Positions 39,744 to 48,337 of a stretch of 64,000 bases of DNA are shown here, piece after piece. Location: positions 49,522 to 113,521 of the IMG/VR virus record IMGVR_UViG_3300027763_000036; one strand, given 5' to 3'. How positions within the stretch are numbered: the stretch's first letter is position 1; each line of letters opens with the position of its first letter. Position numbers and translations under genes: made by a program. The notes beneath the pieces are model-generated. The model had not been told where the DNA came from, searched no databases, and saw only the letters and a program-made list of their open reading frames with translations. The stretch is from a virus.

Positions 39744-42700
39744 GTAGTTGTCCAAATGTAAATAGTCAAGAATGGAAAGATATACTTGAACTAAATAATG
39801 GTAATGTTGAAAGAGCCAGAGAAGAATGGGATCTTCTTTATGGTTTTGATCAATCATTAAATAGTGATCCAGATTTATCTGATATTCCTGTAGAAGTTTT
39901 TGAAGATGAAACTGTAGATGAATTCATAGAAGAGCCAACTTTTGATAGAGCTCTTAAAAAAGTAAAAATCTTTTTAAAGACAAAACAATATGAACTAAAT
40001 AGAAAAAAAGTTCAGAATCAAAAAGCAAAACAAGCGGCATTAGCAAGAATCATTAAGAACTTAAATGAACTTGAAGGAGTAGAAGCTATTAATGCTTTTA
40101 TTGAACATGCTTATACAGAAGGCATGGAGACAAGAAAGCTATTAAATGAAGCTCTAAAAAGAAGTAGAGAAGGAACAATTGATAGTAAAGAACTTTTGGA
40201 TATCTTGTCTGCTGCTAATCAGTTTGCTAATGGTTATAGTATATTAGATGAAATAAGCAAAGAAGATATTGACAGATACTTTTCTAAACCTGTTGCATCA
40301 AATAAACCTGAGTCAGAATTAACACCTCAAGATAAATTAACAAGAGCTATTGCTAATAGAAATAATATTAGAACAGTATTTGATGAAAAAGTAATAGATG
40401 TAATTGCTGAGACTCTAGTTGATTATAGATCTACAAGAGGTACATTAACTATTCAAGAAAATATAAAAGCTTTTGAAGAAAGAATAGAAAATGCTAGAAA
40501 TGATACATCTTTAACTGATAAAGCAAGAGCAAGAGTATTAGAAAATAATGAGAAGCAACTAGCAAAGTGGAAAGCACTTATGTTAGATAAAGAATCATTA
40601 GGTAATTTGTTAAGAGAAACATCTAAGAATGAAAATATATTTGATGCTTATCTTAATCCATTAATAAGTTCAGGAGATGCTCCTTTATCTTTATTTGCTA
40701 AGATGATTAAAACTCAGTTTGAAAGCACAAAAGTTGAAGATATCCAAGAAAGAAATCAAGGTGTAGACCAGCTTAAAGAATTTGCTAGTAAAACAGGTAG
40801 GGGTTTTAGTAATGTTGCAAAATTAAATGAAGGCTTATATGAGTTTTTGGAGATTGCAAGAAGAGATGTTAGAGGTAAAGTAATTAGAGATCCAAAAACA
40901 GGTGAGGTAGTTATTGATAAGGTAGTTTCTTTTGTTCAAAAATATGACATGAACAAATATCAACAAGCTGAACGAGAGTTTTATAAAAATAATCCTAAAC
41001 CAAAACTTAAAGAAGATGCATCTGATATAGAAAAAAAGCAATATAATGATGCATTGGATGATTGGTATAAAACAAGAAACAGATGGTATAAAGCTAATAC
41101 ACAGCCCAAGTCTCAAGAAGAGATAAACAAAATAAAAAATGAGAAAGAAAAAGATTATATTCAAGGTATTATAACAAATGAAGAATACCAAGAGTGGTTA
41201 AAACGCGTAGAGCGTGATACAAAAAGGGGTAAAGAATTTTATGGGGAGCTTGCAGAACCTAATAATAGTTACTTAAATAATAACTGGTTAAATTTATATG
41301 ATAAAGACGGCAAGCCAAAAAATGCAGAAGGTTTGTATCACAAATATCTTGTAGATAAATATCTTGCTGCTCAAGAATTATTACCGGATGGTCAGAGAAG
41401 AGGATACATATTACCATCTATAGAGATGGATGAAGCAGAAAGACTACAAAGATTTGGTGTAAAAGCTACTGTTAAAAGTAGAGTCTCTGAAACATTTAGA
41501 AGAAAGAAATATGATCAAGAATTATTTGGAGAGGAAGCTGGTCAAACAGAAGAGATAGATAGAAATGTTTATGGTGTAGGTAGTTCTTCAGGGGAGAAGT
41601 TTGATATTATCCCAACTTACTTTACACAATTCATGGATGCTGATGATGTTACTGTAGATTTATTATCTTCAGTTTTAAGGTTTGATGCAATGGCTAGAAG
41701 ATACAATGCATTAAATGAAGTTCAGTCAGAGATATATGCTTTCCAAAAAGTAATTGGTAATAGAAAGATTGCTGCCAAAGACAGTAAGGGTAGACCTGTA
41801 ATGGATGCTTTTGCAAAGAAGATGGGTTATGAGGAATACATAAAAGAAAATGGAATGGATTATTCATCTTTTCATGTTAATGAGTTTATTAATATGGTTA
41901 TTAAAGGTGAATCACAAAAATCACAGCAATTTATGAATGTAGAGTTATCTAAAATAACTAATACATTAATTTCTGTATCTGCAATTACTACTCTTTCAAT
42001 GGACTTACTCAAGGGTGTTGCTAATAATTTACAAGGTAATATTCAGCTTGTTATTGAATCAGCTGGTTCTGAGTTTTTTAGTTTAAAGAATTATGGAAAA
42101 GCCAAAGCAGTTTATTTATCTAAAGTTGGTGGATGCATATCAGACTTTGGTAAGCCATATGCAGAAAGTTGGTTAGGTGGTTTAATTGATTACTATGATG
42201 CTATACAGGGTCAGTTTAAAGATGAATACGGTAGAGATGTTTCTGCTACTGTAGCTCAAAAACTTTTCAGAACTAATACTCTTTTCTGGAATCAGCACTT
42301 TGGAGAACATGAGGTACAAGTTACAGCCATGTTAGCATTAATGGATGCTACAAAAGTTATTGATAAAGAAACTGGAAAAGAAATTTCCCTACTTCAGGCG
42401 CATGAAAAATATGGAACATTCTTATTTGATGTTGTTACAGATGAGAATGGTAATAAAACTAAAAACTATAAAGTTCAAATTAGAGCTAACAAGACATTAG
42501 AAAACCCAGAAGGTGATCTTATAGATTTTGATGAGAAGCAAAGAATAGAACACACAAATATACTACATGCATTAAATAAAAGAATGCATGGTGTATACAA
42601 TGACTTTGATAAATCAGTACTTCAGAAATACTCTGCTGGTAGATTAGTAATGATGTATAGAAAGTTTATGGTTCCTGCTGTAAAAAGAAGATACAAGAAT

Positions 42701-43285
42701 CTTGGTTTTGATGATGAGCTTGGTACAGCAACTGAAGGTATATATCAGACATTCTATAGAACATTAATGAAAGATGTTAGAACATATAAGTTCAATGTTA
42801 CTAAACAGTGGGCTACTTATACTCCTTTTGAGAAAGCACAAATAAGAAAAGTTGTTGCTGAGTTAACTATAATTGCAGGCTTTATGGCCTTAATACTTGC
42901 TTTATCAGCATTAGGTGGTGGAGATGGAGATGATGAAGAAAATGCAATTAAGAAAAGTTGGATGTATAACTTTATGCTATATGAGGCAATAAGGATGAGA
43001 TCAGAAACTATTCAGTTCTTACCTGGAGTTGGTCTTAGAGATTGGTATAGAACTGTAAAGTCTCCATCAGCAATGACAGGAACATTAGATAGATTCATTA
43101 GATTCTCTAATCAGTTTTTCTTTACTTGGGATCCAGAGAAATTAAATTATGAAAGAGATCAAGGAGTTTGGAAGAAAGGAGACAATAAGTCTTGGGCTTA
43201 TTTCTTAAAGCTTATGGGTTATTCAGGATACACTCTTACCCCAGGAGAAGCAGTGAAAGCCTTTGAAGGTACATACAATAGATAG
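39734..43285 (+). CDS. Large C-terminal-membrane virion protein following the RNA polymerase
   Basis: 1183 residues, overlapping the RNA polymerase gene by 10 bases. The N-terminus contains GSCPNVNSQEWKDILELNNG, a Cys-Pro-Asn...Glu-Trp pattern that I associate with large phage polyproteins. Residues ~90-400 are helical and charged. A single hydrophobic segment (LTIIAGFMALILALSAL) at about 1043-1060 is followed by an acidic Gly/Asp stretch, so the C-terminus could anchor in a membrane. No enzyme motif was identified. Being last in the cargo block, just before the bidirectional terminator, it is likely a packaged or injected protein working with the RNA polymerase or in genome entry. The role is inferred from position only. 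Confidence 0.5.
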   Translation: MSIGSCPNVNSQEWKDILELNNGNVERAREEWDLLYGFDQSLNSDPDLSDIPVEVFEDETVDEFIEEPTFDRALKKVKIFLKTKQYELNRKKVQNQKAKQAALARIIKNLNELEGVEAINAFIEHAYTEGMETRKLLNEALKRSREGTIDSKELLDILSAANQFANGYSILDEISKEDIDRYFSKPVASNKPESELTPQDKLTRAIANRNNIRTVFDEKVIDVIAETLVDYRSTRGTLTIQENIKAFEERIENARNDTSLTDKARARVLENNEKQLAKWKALMLDKESLGNLLRETSKNENIFDAYLNPLISSGDAPLSLFAKMIKTQFESTKVEDIQERNQGVDQLKEFASKTGRGFSNVAKLNEGLYEFLEIARRDVRGKVIRDPKTGEVVIDKVVSFVQKYDMNKYQQAEREFYKNNPKPKLKEDASDIEKKQYNDALDDWYKTRNRWYKANTQPKSQEEINKIKNEKEKDYIQGIITNEEYQEWLKRVERDTKRGKEFYGELAEPNNSYLNNNWLNLYDKDGKPKNAEGLYHKYLVDKYLAAQELLPDGQRRGYILPSIEMDEAERLQRFGVKATVKSRVSETFRRKKYDQELFGEEAGQTEEIDRNVYGVGSSSGEKFDIIPTYFTQFMDADDVTVDLLSSVLRFDAMARRYNALNEVQSEIYAFQKVIGNRKIAAKDSKGRPVMDAFAKKMGYEEYIKENGMDYSSFHVNEFINMVIKGESQKSQQFMNVELSKITNTLISVSAITTLSMDLLKGVANNLQGNIQLVIESAGSEFFSLKNYGKAKAVYLSKVGGCISDFGKPYAESWLGGLIDYYDAIQGQFKDEYGRDVSATVAQKLFRTNTLFWNQHFGEHEVQVTAMLALMDATKVIDKETGKEISLLQAHEKYGTFLFDVVTDENGNKTKNYKVQIRANKTLENPEGDLIDFDEKQRIEHTNILHALNKRMHGVYNDFDKSVLQKYSAGRLVMMYRKFMVPAVKRRYKNLGFDDELGTATEGIYQTFYRTLMKDVRTYKFNVTKQWATYTPFEKAQIRKVVAELTIIAGFMALILALSALGGGDGDDEENAIKKSWMYNFMLYEAIRMRSETIQFLPGVGLRDWYRTVKSPSAMTGTLDRFIRFSNQFFFTWDPEKLNYERDQGVWKKGDNKSWAYFLKLMGYSGYTLTPGEAVKAFEGTYNR

Positions 43286-43301
43286 TGAAGAAACCATAAA
43301 A

Positions 43302-43329
43302 AAAAGGGGGATTATCTTTTCCCCCTTTT
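43302..43329. terminator. Bidirectional intrinsic terminator between convergent blocks
   Basis: An A-run, GGGGG (43306-43310), an 8-10 base AT loop, CCCCC (43321-43325) and TTTT form a stem of at least nine pairs when flanking A and T are counted. It has U-tracts in both directions. It lies between the stop of the plus-strand gene (43285) and the end of the minus-strand gene (43312), so it would stop both converging transcripts. It overlaps the last codons of the minus gene. Confidence 0.8.
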
Positions 43330-43503
43330 AACTTTTTTAAGTTTACTTACATCAATTCCTACAAGATCACTTGTGTCAAGTTTAAACTTACCAAGTGTAC
43401 CTTCTTTATCTTTGCTTACAAGAACATAGCTATTGTTTTCTGAAACATAGTTGATATACAGTTCCTGACCGTTAAATTCAATTTTCATTTTGTTTTTTTT
43501 CAT
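43312..43503 (-). CDS. Small basic hypothetical protein
   Basis: 63 residues, opening MKKNKMKIEFNGQELYINYV. It is predicted beta-rich in the first half and Lys-rich at the C-terminus (SKLKKVKRGKR). It overlaps the upstream pyrophosphohydrolase gene by 26 bases if it starts at 43503. The internal Met at 43488 would shorten the overlap and leave a natural KIEFNGQEL start. It is the last gene of the minus-strand block, and its end lies in the bidirectional terminator. A DNA- or RNA-binding role is possible from charge alone. Function unknown. Confidence 0.55.
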   Translation of the reverse strand: MKKNKMKIEFNGQELYINYVSENNSYVLVSKDKEGTLGKFKLDTSDLVGIDVSKLKKVKRGKR

Positions 43504-43888
43504 ATGATTGGTTTATAAATTTACTAAGATTTGGTTTAAAATACTCGGGTCCTTTTAATATTTTTCCATCTTCTCTAAGAATAGGTTGTCCGTCTGGACC
43601 CAACTTACTCATGTTACTAGCTTGTATCTCATTGAAGACATCTATTATTATATCTTGCATACCATGTTTTAGAATAGTACCGCAGAGAATATATAACTGA
43701 TCTCCAAGAGCATCACCTATTTCTACAAGAGAGTTTTTCTCACAAGCTTCTAGGTATTCATCATTTTCTTCTTTCATTAGAGCATGTCTTAACACATACT
43801 CGCTCTGCTCAAGTGGTTGTGGCCACTTACCATCTTTTTGTTTGAATGCTTTGTGGAACTCAGCCACAGCTTTTAATTGTTCTTTCAT
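43478..43888 (-). CDS. MazG-like (COG4696) nucleoside triphosphate pyrophosphohydrolase
   Basis: 136 residues, all alpha. The all-alpha NTP-pyrophosphatase metal site is visible as KEENDEYLEA (ExxE near residues 40-45) and EIGDALGDQLY (ExxD near 57-60). It also has the typical LCGTILKHG, EIQASNMSK and GKILKGPEYFKPNL features of the COG4696 family found in many phages. The enzyme would hydrolyse NTPs or dNTPs, or alarmone-like nucleotides, shifting pools in the infected cell. It follows a strong terminator upstream, so it probably has its own promoter or depends on readthrough. No canonical host promoter was seen in the gap. Confidence 0.85.
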   Translation of the reverse strand: MKEQLKAVAEFHKAFKQKDGKWPQPLEQSEYVLRHALMKEENDEYLEACEKNSLVEIGDALGDQLYILCGTILKHGMQDIIIDVFNEIQASNMSKLGPDGQPILREDGKILKGPEYFKPNLSKFINQSYEKKQNEN

Positions 43889-43899
43889 GTTGTAAAATT

Positions 43900-43930
43900 A
43901 AAAAAAAAGGGGACAACTTGCGTCATCCCC
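43900..43930 (-). terminator. Intrinsic terminator with GCAA tetraloop
   Basis: Read on the minus strand: GGGGATGAC-GCAA-GTTGTCCCC followed by nine T. The 9-bp stem includes two G-T pairs and a GNRA-type tetraloop. It lies directly after the DUF932-like gene and ends its transcription unit. Confidence 0.85.
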
Positions 43931-43963
43931 TCTCTTATACTTCAAAATTGGGAATTGAAGGTC

Positions 43964-45172
43964 TTAGAAAAAGTCTGATGAATCATCATCATTATCTTCT
44001 TCAATATTGAAAATTAAATCATCAAAGTTAGCTTCACTAGTAAACTCTTGATTTGCTATATCTAATTCTGCTTGATCTCTTTCTTCAGGAGAAACCTCTA
44101 GACTCATAAAAGAAGCATTGTCACCCATATACACTTGATTTTCATCTGGAGCATAAGTAGGTGCGTCATCTTCATCTGATTCTAATGGTAAATTCATCCA
44201 ATCATTTAGATCTTCTTCATCTTCTGGATCTTCAGTGTAGTTATTAACAACTTCATTGTGAAAATCTATTGCTTCAAAAGTATTCCCAGCAGGGTCAGTA
44301 TAAGTTATTTGAGTTGCCTCAGCTTCTTTAGCCTCTTCTTCAGCTATTACATCAAAGATAGTTATCTGATTAGGATTAACTAAAGTTTCTGTAGCTTCAA
44401 TAACTTCTTCCTCTTGAGGTGCAACTACAGGAATTACCTGTGCAGGTGCACTGCACTGTTGGAAATTATTTACAGTAGAAATAAAATAATGCAAGACTCT
44501 TTGATCTTCCATCCAAGTCTTAGGATGTGAATGCTGTAATGCAATAGTCACAAAGTTATAGAATGCCCACAAACTATTGCTATCAGCATAAACATGACTT
44601 GGTCTATCCATTTGTTGTCTTATAATACTAGCCTGCTCTGTAGTAAGAATCTGATACTCCGCAAATAGGATACCTAGTAGCTGAGCTTGTTTTCTCTTAT
44701 TTAGAGTAATGCCCTTCATAGATTCTTTATCAGAACATAGCTGATTATAATACATGTGAGCATTAGCTATTTGATCTTGTATGGTTTTAACTGTCTCTTC
44801 ATCTGCAGTACCAGTATGTTTACGAGCCCAGCTTCCCATATCTCCACATACCATAGTAGTACCTGTTAGATTAATATAACCACCCACACCACACTTGAAT
44901 CTTACTTGTTTGTTATAACTGTTTGTCCATGCAAACATCATAGATAGCTCAGGGTCATTATTAAAATTTAATTTATAAATCCCATGAGCAATATTCCCGT
45001 CAGCAGTACATCTGTACTCTTCACTAACAACTCCAAAACCTGCAGCAGCAAGCTCAGTATATACATAATCCATTACGGATTGGTGACTAATTACAGTGTA
45101 AGTAGCACCATGATTTGGTAAAGGCACACTAACTAAGTGCGCCTTTGTACATTCAGCAATTTTCTTTGGCAT
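43964..45172 (-). CDS. DUF932-like phage/plasmid protein with acidic C-terminal tail
   Basis: 402 residues. The N-terminal ~230 residues resemble the DUF932 family of phage and plasmid proteins (SHQSVMDYVYTELAAAGF, then YKLNFNN, RFKCGVGGYINL and a helical domain with a QRVLHYF end). The C-terminal ~130 residues are strongly acidic and low complexity, ending in DDDDSSDFF, similar to partner-binding tails of SSB-like proteins. It is immediately downstream of the DNA polymerase (two bases apart), so a replication-linked role is plausible. DUF932 proteins have no settled biochemical function. The family call is by pattern memory and moderately sure. Confidence 0.5.
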   Translation of the reverse strand: MPKKIAECTKAHLVSVPLPNHGATYTVISHQSVMDYVYTELAAAGFGVVSEEYRCTADGNIAHGIYKLNFNNDPELSMMFAWTNSYNKQVRFKCGVGGYINLTGTTMVCGDMGSWARKHTGTADEETVKTIQDQIANAHMYYNQLCSDKESMKGITLNKRKQAQLLGILFAEYQILTTEQASIIRQQMDRPSHVYADSNSLWAFYNFVTIALQHSHPKTWMEDQRVLHYFISTVNNFQQCSAPAQVIPVVAPQEEEVIEATETLVNPNQITIFDVIAEEEAKEAEATQITYTDPAGNTFEAIDFHNEVVNNYTEDPEDEEDLNDWMNLPLESDEDDAPTYAPDENQVYMGDNASFMSLEVSPEERDQAELDIANQEFTSEANFDDLIFNIEEDNDDDSSDFF

Positions 45173-45174
45173 AA

Positions 45175-47073
45175 TTAAAATAAACTAAGTTGTGTTATAA
45201 TAGGCTCAAGATCTCTTATTTCTTTATTGATCTTGTCCAAATAATAATCATAATTAATATCATACTCACTAAAAGGTTTATCCTTATAGTCTATCATTAG
45301 AGTCTGCATCCATTTGCCAGCCTCAATTTGTATTTCCCTGTTGTCAGTATTGTTCTTCTTAATCACCTTACTACCTGTGTTAGATATAAAATATCTGATA
45401 GTGTGTTGTAATTTCTCTATAGAATAATCCCCGTCAGAAACCTTATGCTCATAGAACGACCAGTCCCCTTTGATCTTTACTCCACCACAAAAATCAAATA
45501 TATTTGTGACAGATTTAATATAATCTTCGGGCTTAATACCATCTACAAAATAAGCATGTATTGCTCTAGGAATTACAAGAAAACTCTTGTTCTTATGCAT
45601 AGCAAGATTAGCAAACTCAAACCTACCCTTACATTTAGATTTACCATCTTCTGTAATAGCAATGTAATTATTTACATCACCTAGGATAATCTTAGAATAC
45701 TTATCATGCTCCAGCTGTAGATTGGTTAGCTTCTCCCATCTTCTGCAGATTTCCATATACTTATCTTCATACTGTTTAGGGATCATTGTCTCCAAACCAT
45801 CTGTATTCTGCATAAGTGGTAAAGCATTTGGAATCTCTTCACAAATCATTTCATACAACATAGTAAGACTAAGCTGACCATTGATAGTGATTCTCATAGT
45901 AAACTCTGGGTCATACAAGAAACTGTTCTCATCATTAGATAAACCATAGGTGGAATTCAAGATAATCTTGTACACATAATTCTTCGGGTCTTTCTTAGGA
46001 ATCTTTTTCCTTTCCTCAAAGAACCATTCATACAGATTACAAAATTCTTCTTTAGGTAAATGTGCAGGAGCCCACTTATTTCTAATAGCTAGATTAGGAT
46101 AGAAACTAGTAACATCAGATGTCATTATTATCATCTCCTGATTAGTTTCATATACTTTAGTAGACCGTGCACCATGAACACCACCAAGACCAAAGTCTGT
46201 CTGTACACCTTTATACCTTACAGAATATTTAAAACCACCTTTAGTTTCACCCGGATATATAACAACATCCTGAAACTTCTTCAAAAGATTTTGAAAAGTA
46301 GCTGTCTTAAATTCTATATAAGGTAGTATAATATCACGGACTGTGATCTTTAACCTGTTAGTTCTCATCTGTCTGAGCTCATATTTCTTAATTCCAGTTT
46401 GCTTACTAAGAAACAATAAAAACAACTCCTTAGATATTCTTGGTTCAGATGCTGAGTATAAATCTATTCCATACTCATCTGTTAATTGTCTCCGCAGATC
46501 TATCTGATCTTTACACAGAAACATGATCTGCTTAGTAGATTTGACATCATTAATACAGTATCTGATTATCTCAGGTATTTGTTCTGTAGTAACTTCAGTA
46601 GTATGATGGATAGGCATATCAATAATATTGTGCCAGTCCATAGTATACTGTATCCACTTTAAGCTAGATCTTTTTGCATTGTTGTCCCAATGGTTTAGTT
46701 TAAATACATCAAGTTGTCTGATGCTTAGGTCCTTGGGAGAATACTCCTGAAACTCACCATTGTTACTTCTATTAATTACATCTTGTGCTTTTCTATAAAT
46801 AAATCTAGCAATAGTATCACCAGATTGCTCAAGAAGCTGCTCTTTATTTCTTAAGATGTGCTCAGTGATTTGGCTATCAAATCCAATACCATTAAAACTT
46901 ACATGCCATTCATCATATGCAATGTTCCTTTCTAGAAAAGTTACCAGTTCTAGAATCTCATTCTTGCTTTCATGAATAGTAAAGATTATTGGCTCTTCAG
47001 ATTTTACCCCCTCAAAGACTGCTATGAAACAAGAGCATAAAGTTTCATAATCCATTACATAGTGCTGTCTCAT
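45175..47073 (-). CDS. Family B DNA polymerase with 3'-5' exonuclease
   Basis: 632 residues. The exonuclease domain has MDYETL (D8, E10, Exo I), NGIGFDSQI (Exo II) and YCINDVKST (Exo III). The polymerase motifs are DVTSFYPNLAIR (motif A, ~319), KIILNSTYG (motif B, ~371) and MQNTDGLE (motif C, ~421). Motif C has NTD where DTD is usual; the second, catalytic Asp is kept. It is short for family B and looks like the small phage type found in part of the crAss-like phages, replicating the genome with the primase and helicase encoded nearby. The start ATG overlaps the upstream stop as ATGA, suggesting coupled translation. Confidence 0.9.
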   Translation of the reverse strand: MRQHYVMDYETLCSCFIAVFEGVKSEEPIIFTIHESKNEILELVTFLERNIAYDEWHVSFNGIGFDSQITEHILRNKEQLLEQSGDTIARFIYRKAQDVINRSNNGEFQEYSPKDLSIRQLDVFKLNHWDNNAKRSSLKWIQYTMDWHNIIDMPIHHTTEVTTEQIPEIIRYCINDVKSTKQIMFLCKDQIDLRRQLTDEYGIDLYSASEPRISKELFLLFLSKQTGIKKYELRQMRTNRLKITVRDIILPYIEFKTATFQNLLKKFQDVVIYPGETKGGFKYSVRYKGVQTDFGLGGVHGARSTKVYETNQEMIIMTSDVTSFYPNLAIRNKWAPAHLPKEEFCNLYEWFFEERKKIPKKDPKNYVYKIILNSTYGLSNDENSFLYDPEFTMRITINGQLSLTMLYEMICEEIPNALPLMQNTDGLETMIPKQYEDKYMEICRRWEKLTNLQLEHDKYSKIILGDVNNYIAITEDGKSKCKGRFEFANLAMHKNKSFLVIPRAIHAYFVDGIKPEDYIKSVTNIFDFCGGVKIKGDWSFYEHKVSDGDYSIEKLQHTIRYFISNTGSKVIKKNNTDNREIQIEAGKWMQTLMIDYKDKPFSEYDINYDYYLDKINKEIRDLEPIITQLSLF

Positions 47074-47297
47074 ATCTTTCTAAATAAGCCTTCCATGATT
47101 GGATCAAGTAATTTCTTAGTACTTAAATTCACATATGTTTCTGCAGGCATTTTAGCCTCACATTTACTACAGTGCTCAATCCTTATTGAATGAGTAGGAC
47201 TACAACATTGACAGTCAATTGGAAAACTAAAATAGGTAATTCTTAATGGACCTTCTTCTTCGCAATATTTGCAAGGTCCCCATGGTATACTTCCCAT
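47070..47297 (-). CDS. Small zinc-ribbon protein
   Basis: 75 residues with CKYC near residues 9-12, CQCC near 34-37 and CSKC near 48-51, the pattern of one or two zinc-binding knuckles. Its stop overlaps the polymerase start (ATGA), so it is probably cotranslated with it. Small zinc ribbons next to phage polymerases are usually nucleic-acid or protein adaptors. No specific function can be given. It is preceded by a terminator at 47341-47364. Confidence 0.6.
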   Translation of the reverse strand: MGSIPWGPCKYCEEEGPLRITYFSFPIDCQCCSPTHSIRIEHCSKCEAKMPAETYVNLSTKKLLDPIMEGLFRKI

Positions 47298-47340
47298 AAT
47301 ATTTGTGTTCAGTTAAGCTGTTTCCCCGTGTATAAAAATA

Positions 47341-47364
47341 ATGGGGCAACCTAAGCCACCCCAT
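47341..47364 (-). terminator. Intrinsic terminator of the 120-residue gene
   Basis: Minus strand: ATGGGGTGG-CTTAGG-TTGCCCCAT, six Watson-Crick pairs extended by three G-T pairs, then ATTATTTTTAT. It shares the 3' arm GTTGCCCC with other minus-strand terminators in this window. It separates the 47376-47738 gene from the zinc-ribbon/polymerase unit. Confidence 0.75.
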
Positions 47365-47375
47365 CGTGACCTAAA

Positions 47376-47738
47376 TTACTTAGATTTTGTTTCTTCAGTC
47401 ATGAAAGACTTGTAGTTAAATTTCTTGGCGTTAATTGCAAAATGTTCTACTATCTCTGTGATAGCTTCAGCATTCTCAATATAAAACTCCTGAAATACTT
47501 CAATCTTATGTCTGTCTTGTTTAGTACCTTTTGATCCGGTTACTACTTGTCCATACTCATCTAACTTAGGAAGCATATGTAAAGTATGCTTTGTAGTTTT
47601 AGAGATAATTACAAATACCTTTGTTCCCGGGTCAAAGATACATTCTACATAAGGACAATTATCCGCAATAGGGATAAGCCTAAAGGTTTGATTTTCTTGC
47701 CAGCTTGACTGAACTAGCATCATTGATTTTTCACTCAT
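47376..47738 (-). CDS. Conserved-looking hypothetical protein
   Basis: 120 residues, single domain. It has a beta-rich first half (FRLIPIADNCPYVECIFDP, then FVIISKTTKHTLHMLPKLD) and a helical Glu-rich C-terminus. This layout resembles small proteins seen in other Bacteroidota phages, but I cannot name the family. It stands alone between a host-type promoter (47761-47793) and an intrinsic terminator (47341-47364), so it is probably expressed as its own short unit, perhaps early and strongly. Function unknown. Confidence 0.65.
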   Translation of the reverse strand: MSEKSMMLVQSSWQENQTFRLIPIADNCPYVECIFDPGTKVFVIISKTTKHTLHMLPKLDEYGQVVTGSKGTKQDRHKIEVFQEFYIENAEAITEIVEHFAINAKKFNYKSFMTEETKSK

Positions 47739-47760
47739 TTTTTTGGTTTTTTAATTATTA

Positions 47761-47793
47761 CAAATTTACTCTAGAATTTTTATATTTTGCAAA
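47761..47793 (-). promoter_or_regulatory. Bacteroidota-type promoter for the 120-residue gene
   Basis: On the minus strand TTTG (complement of 47790-47793) and TAAATTTG (complement of 47761-47768) are separated by 21 bases. This fits the known Bacteroides -33 TTTG / -7 TAnnTTTG promoter. The start codon at 47738 lies about 22 bases beyond the -7 box. Confidence 0.7.
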
Positions 47794-48332
47794 TCTGCCA
47801 CCTGAATTAATAAACTTTCTTTATCAATATCAGTTTTAGTACACAATTCCCCCACTTCTTTTAGCAAATTTGGCTCAACACCCAACAGCTCTGCATATCT
47901 ATCATACCACTTGTTTGGGTACAAAAAGCTATGCACATACACATAGTTTCCACTATTCTTTTCAAAGAAATCTAGAATTTTGTTTTTAATTTTATTGTCA
48001 AATTTACTGAACTTTCCTTCAATAAACATTTGCCAATTATCTTTCTGATCTGAAAAATCAAATATAAATACACTGCTATTTTCATTTACTTTTACGTAAT
48101 CATATAATCTTGAGTGCTTTAATAAAACATTAGTTTCAAAGTTTTTATACTCTTCATCTTTTCTTGTTTTATACATGCACACCAACTTCATATCCTCGGG
48201 AGAATATTTTCCATTCCAGCTGATGTATGTTTCATCTGGAGTTACACTTGTCCCTCTTTTAATTCCCAAGAGCGGATATAAGAATATCTTGGACTTTTGA
48301 AAGTATTTACTATACAGTGCATTAATTACCAT
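47766..48332 (-). CDS. Hypothetical protein, 188 residues
   Basis: The sequence opens MVINALYSKYFQKSK and has alternating hydrophobic strands and Lys-rich helices, with many aromatic residues (YVYVHSFLYP, NKWYDRYAELL). No motif was recognised. It follows the RecB-like nuclease gene by five bases and precedes a host-type promoter that overlaps its last codons, so it ends the unit that begins further right. The family is unknown to me. The gene is real, judging by codon pattern, length and tight packing. Confidence 0.6.
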   Translation of the reverse strand: MVINALYSKYFQKSKIFLYPLLGIKRGTSVTPDETYISWNGKYSPEDMKLVCMYKTRKDEEYKNFETNVLLKHSRLYDYVKVNENSSVFIFDFSDQKDNWQMFIEGKFSKFDNKIKNKILDFFEKNSGNYVYVHSFLYPNKWYDRYAELLGVEPNLLKEVGELCTKTDIDKESLLIQVADLQNIKILE

Positions 48333-48337
48333 AATTT

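Noticed and set aside
45445-45684. Plus-strand frame opposite the DNA polymerase
   Set aside because: It lies fully within polymerase coding sequence on the other strand and lacks protein-like composition.
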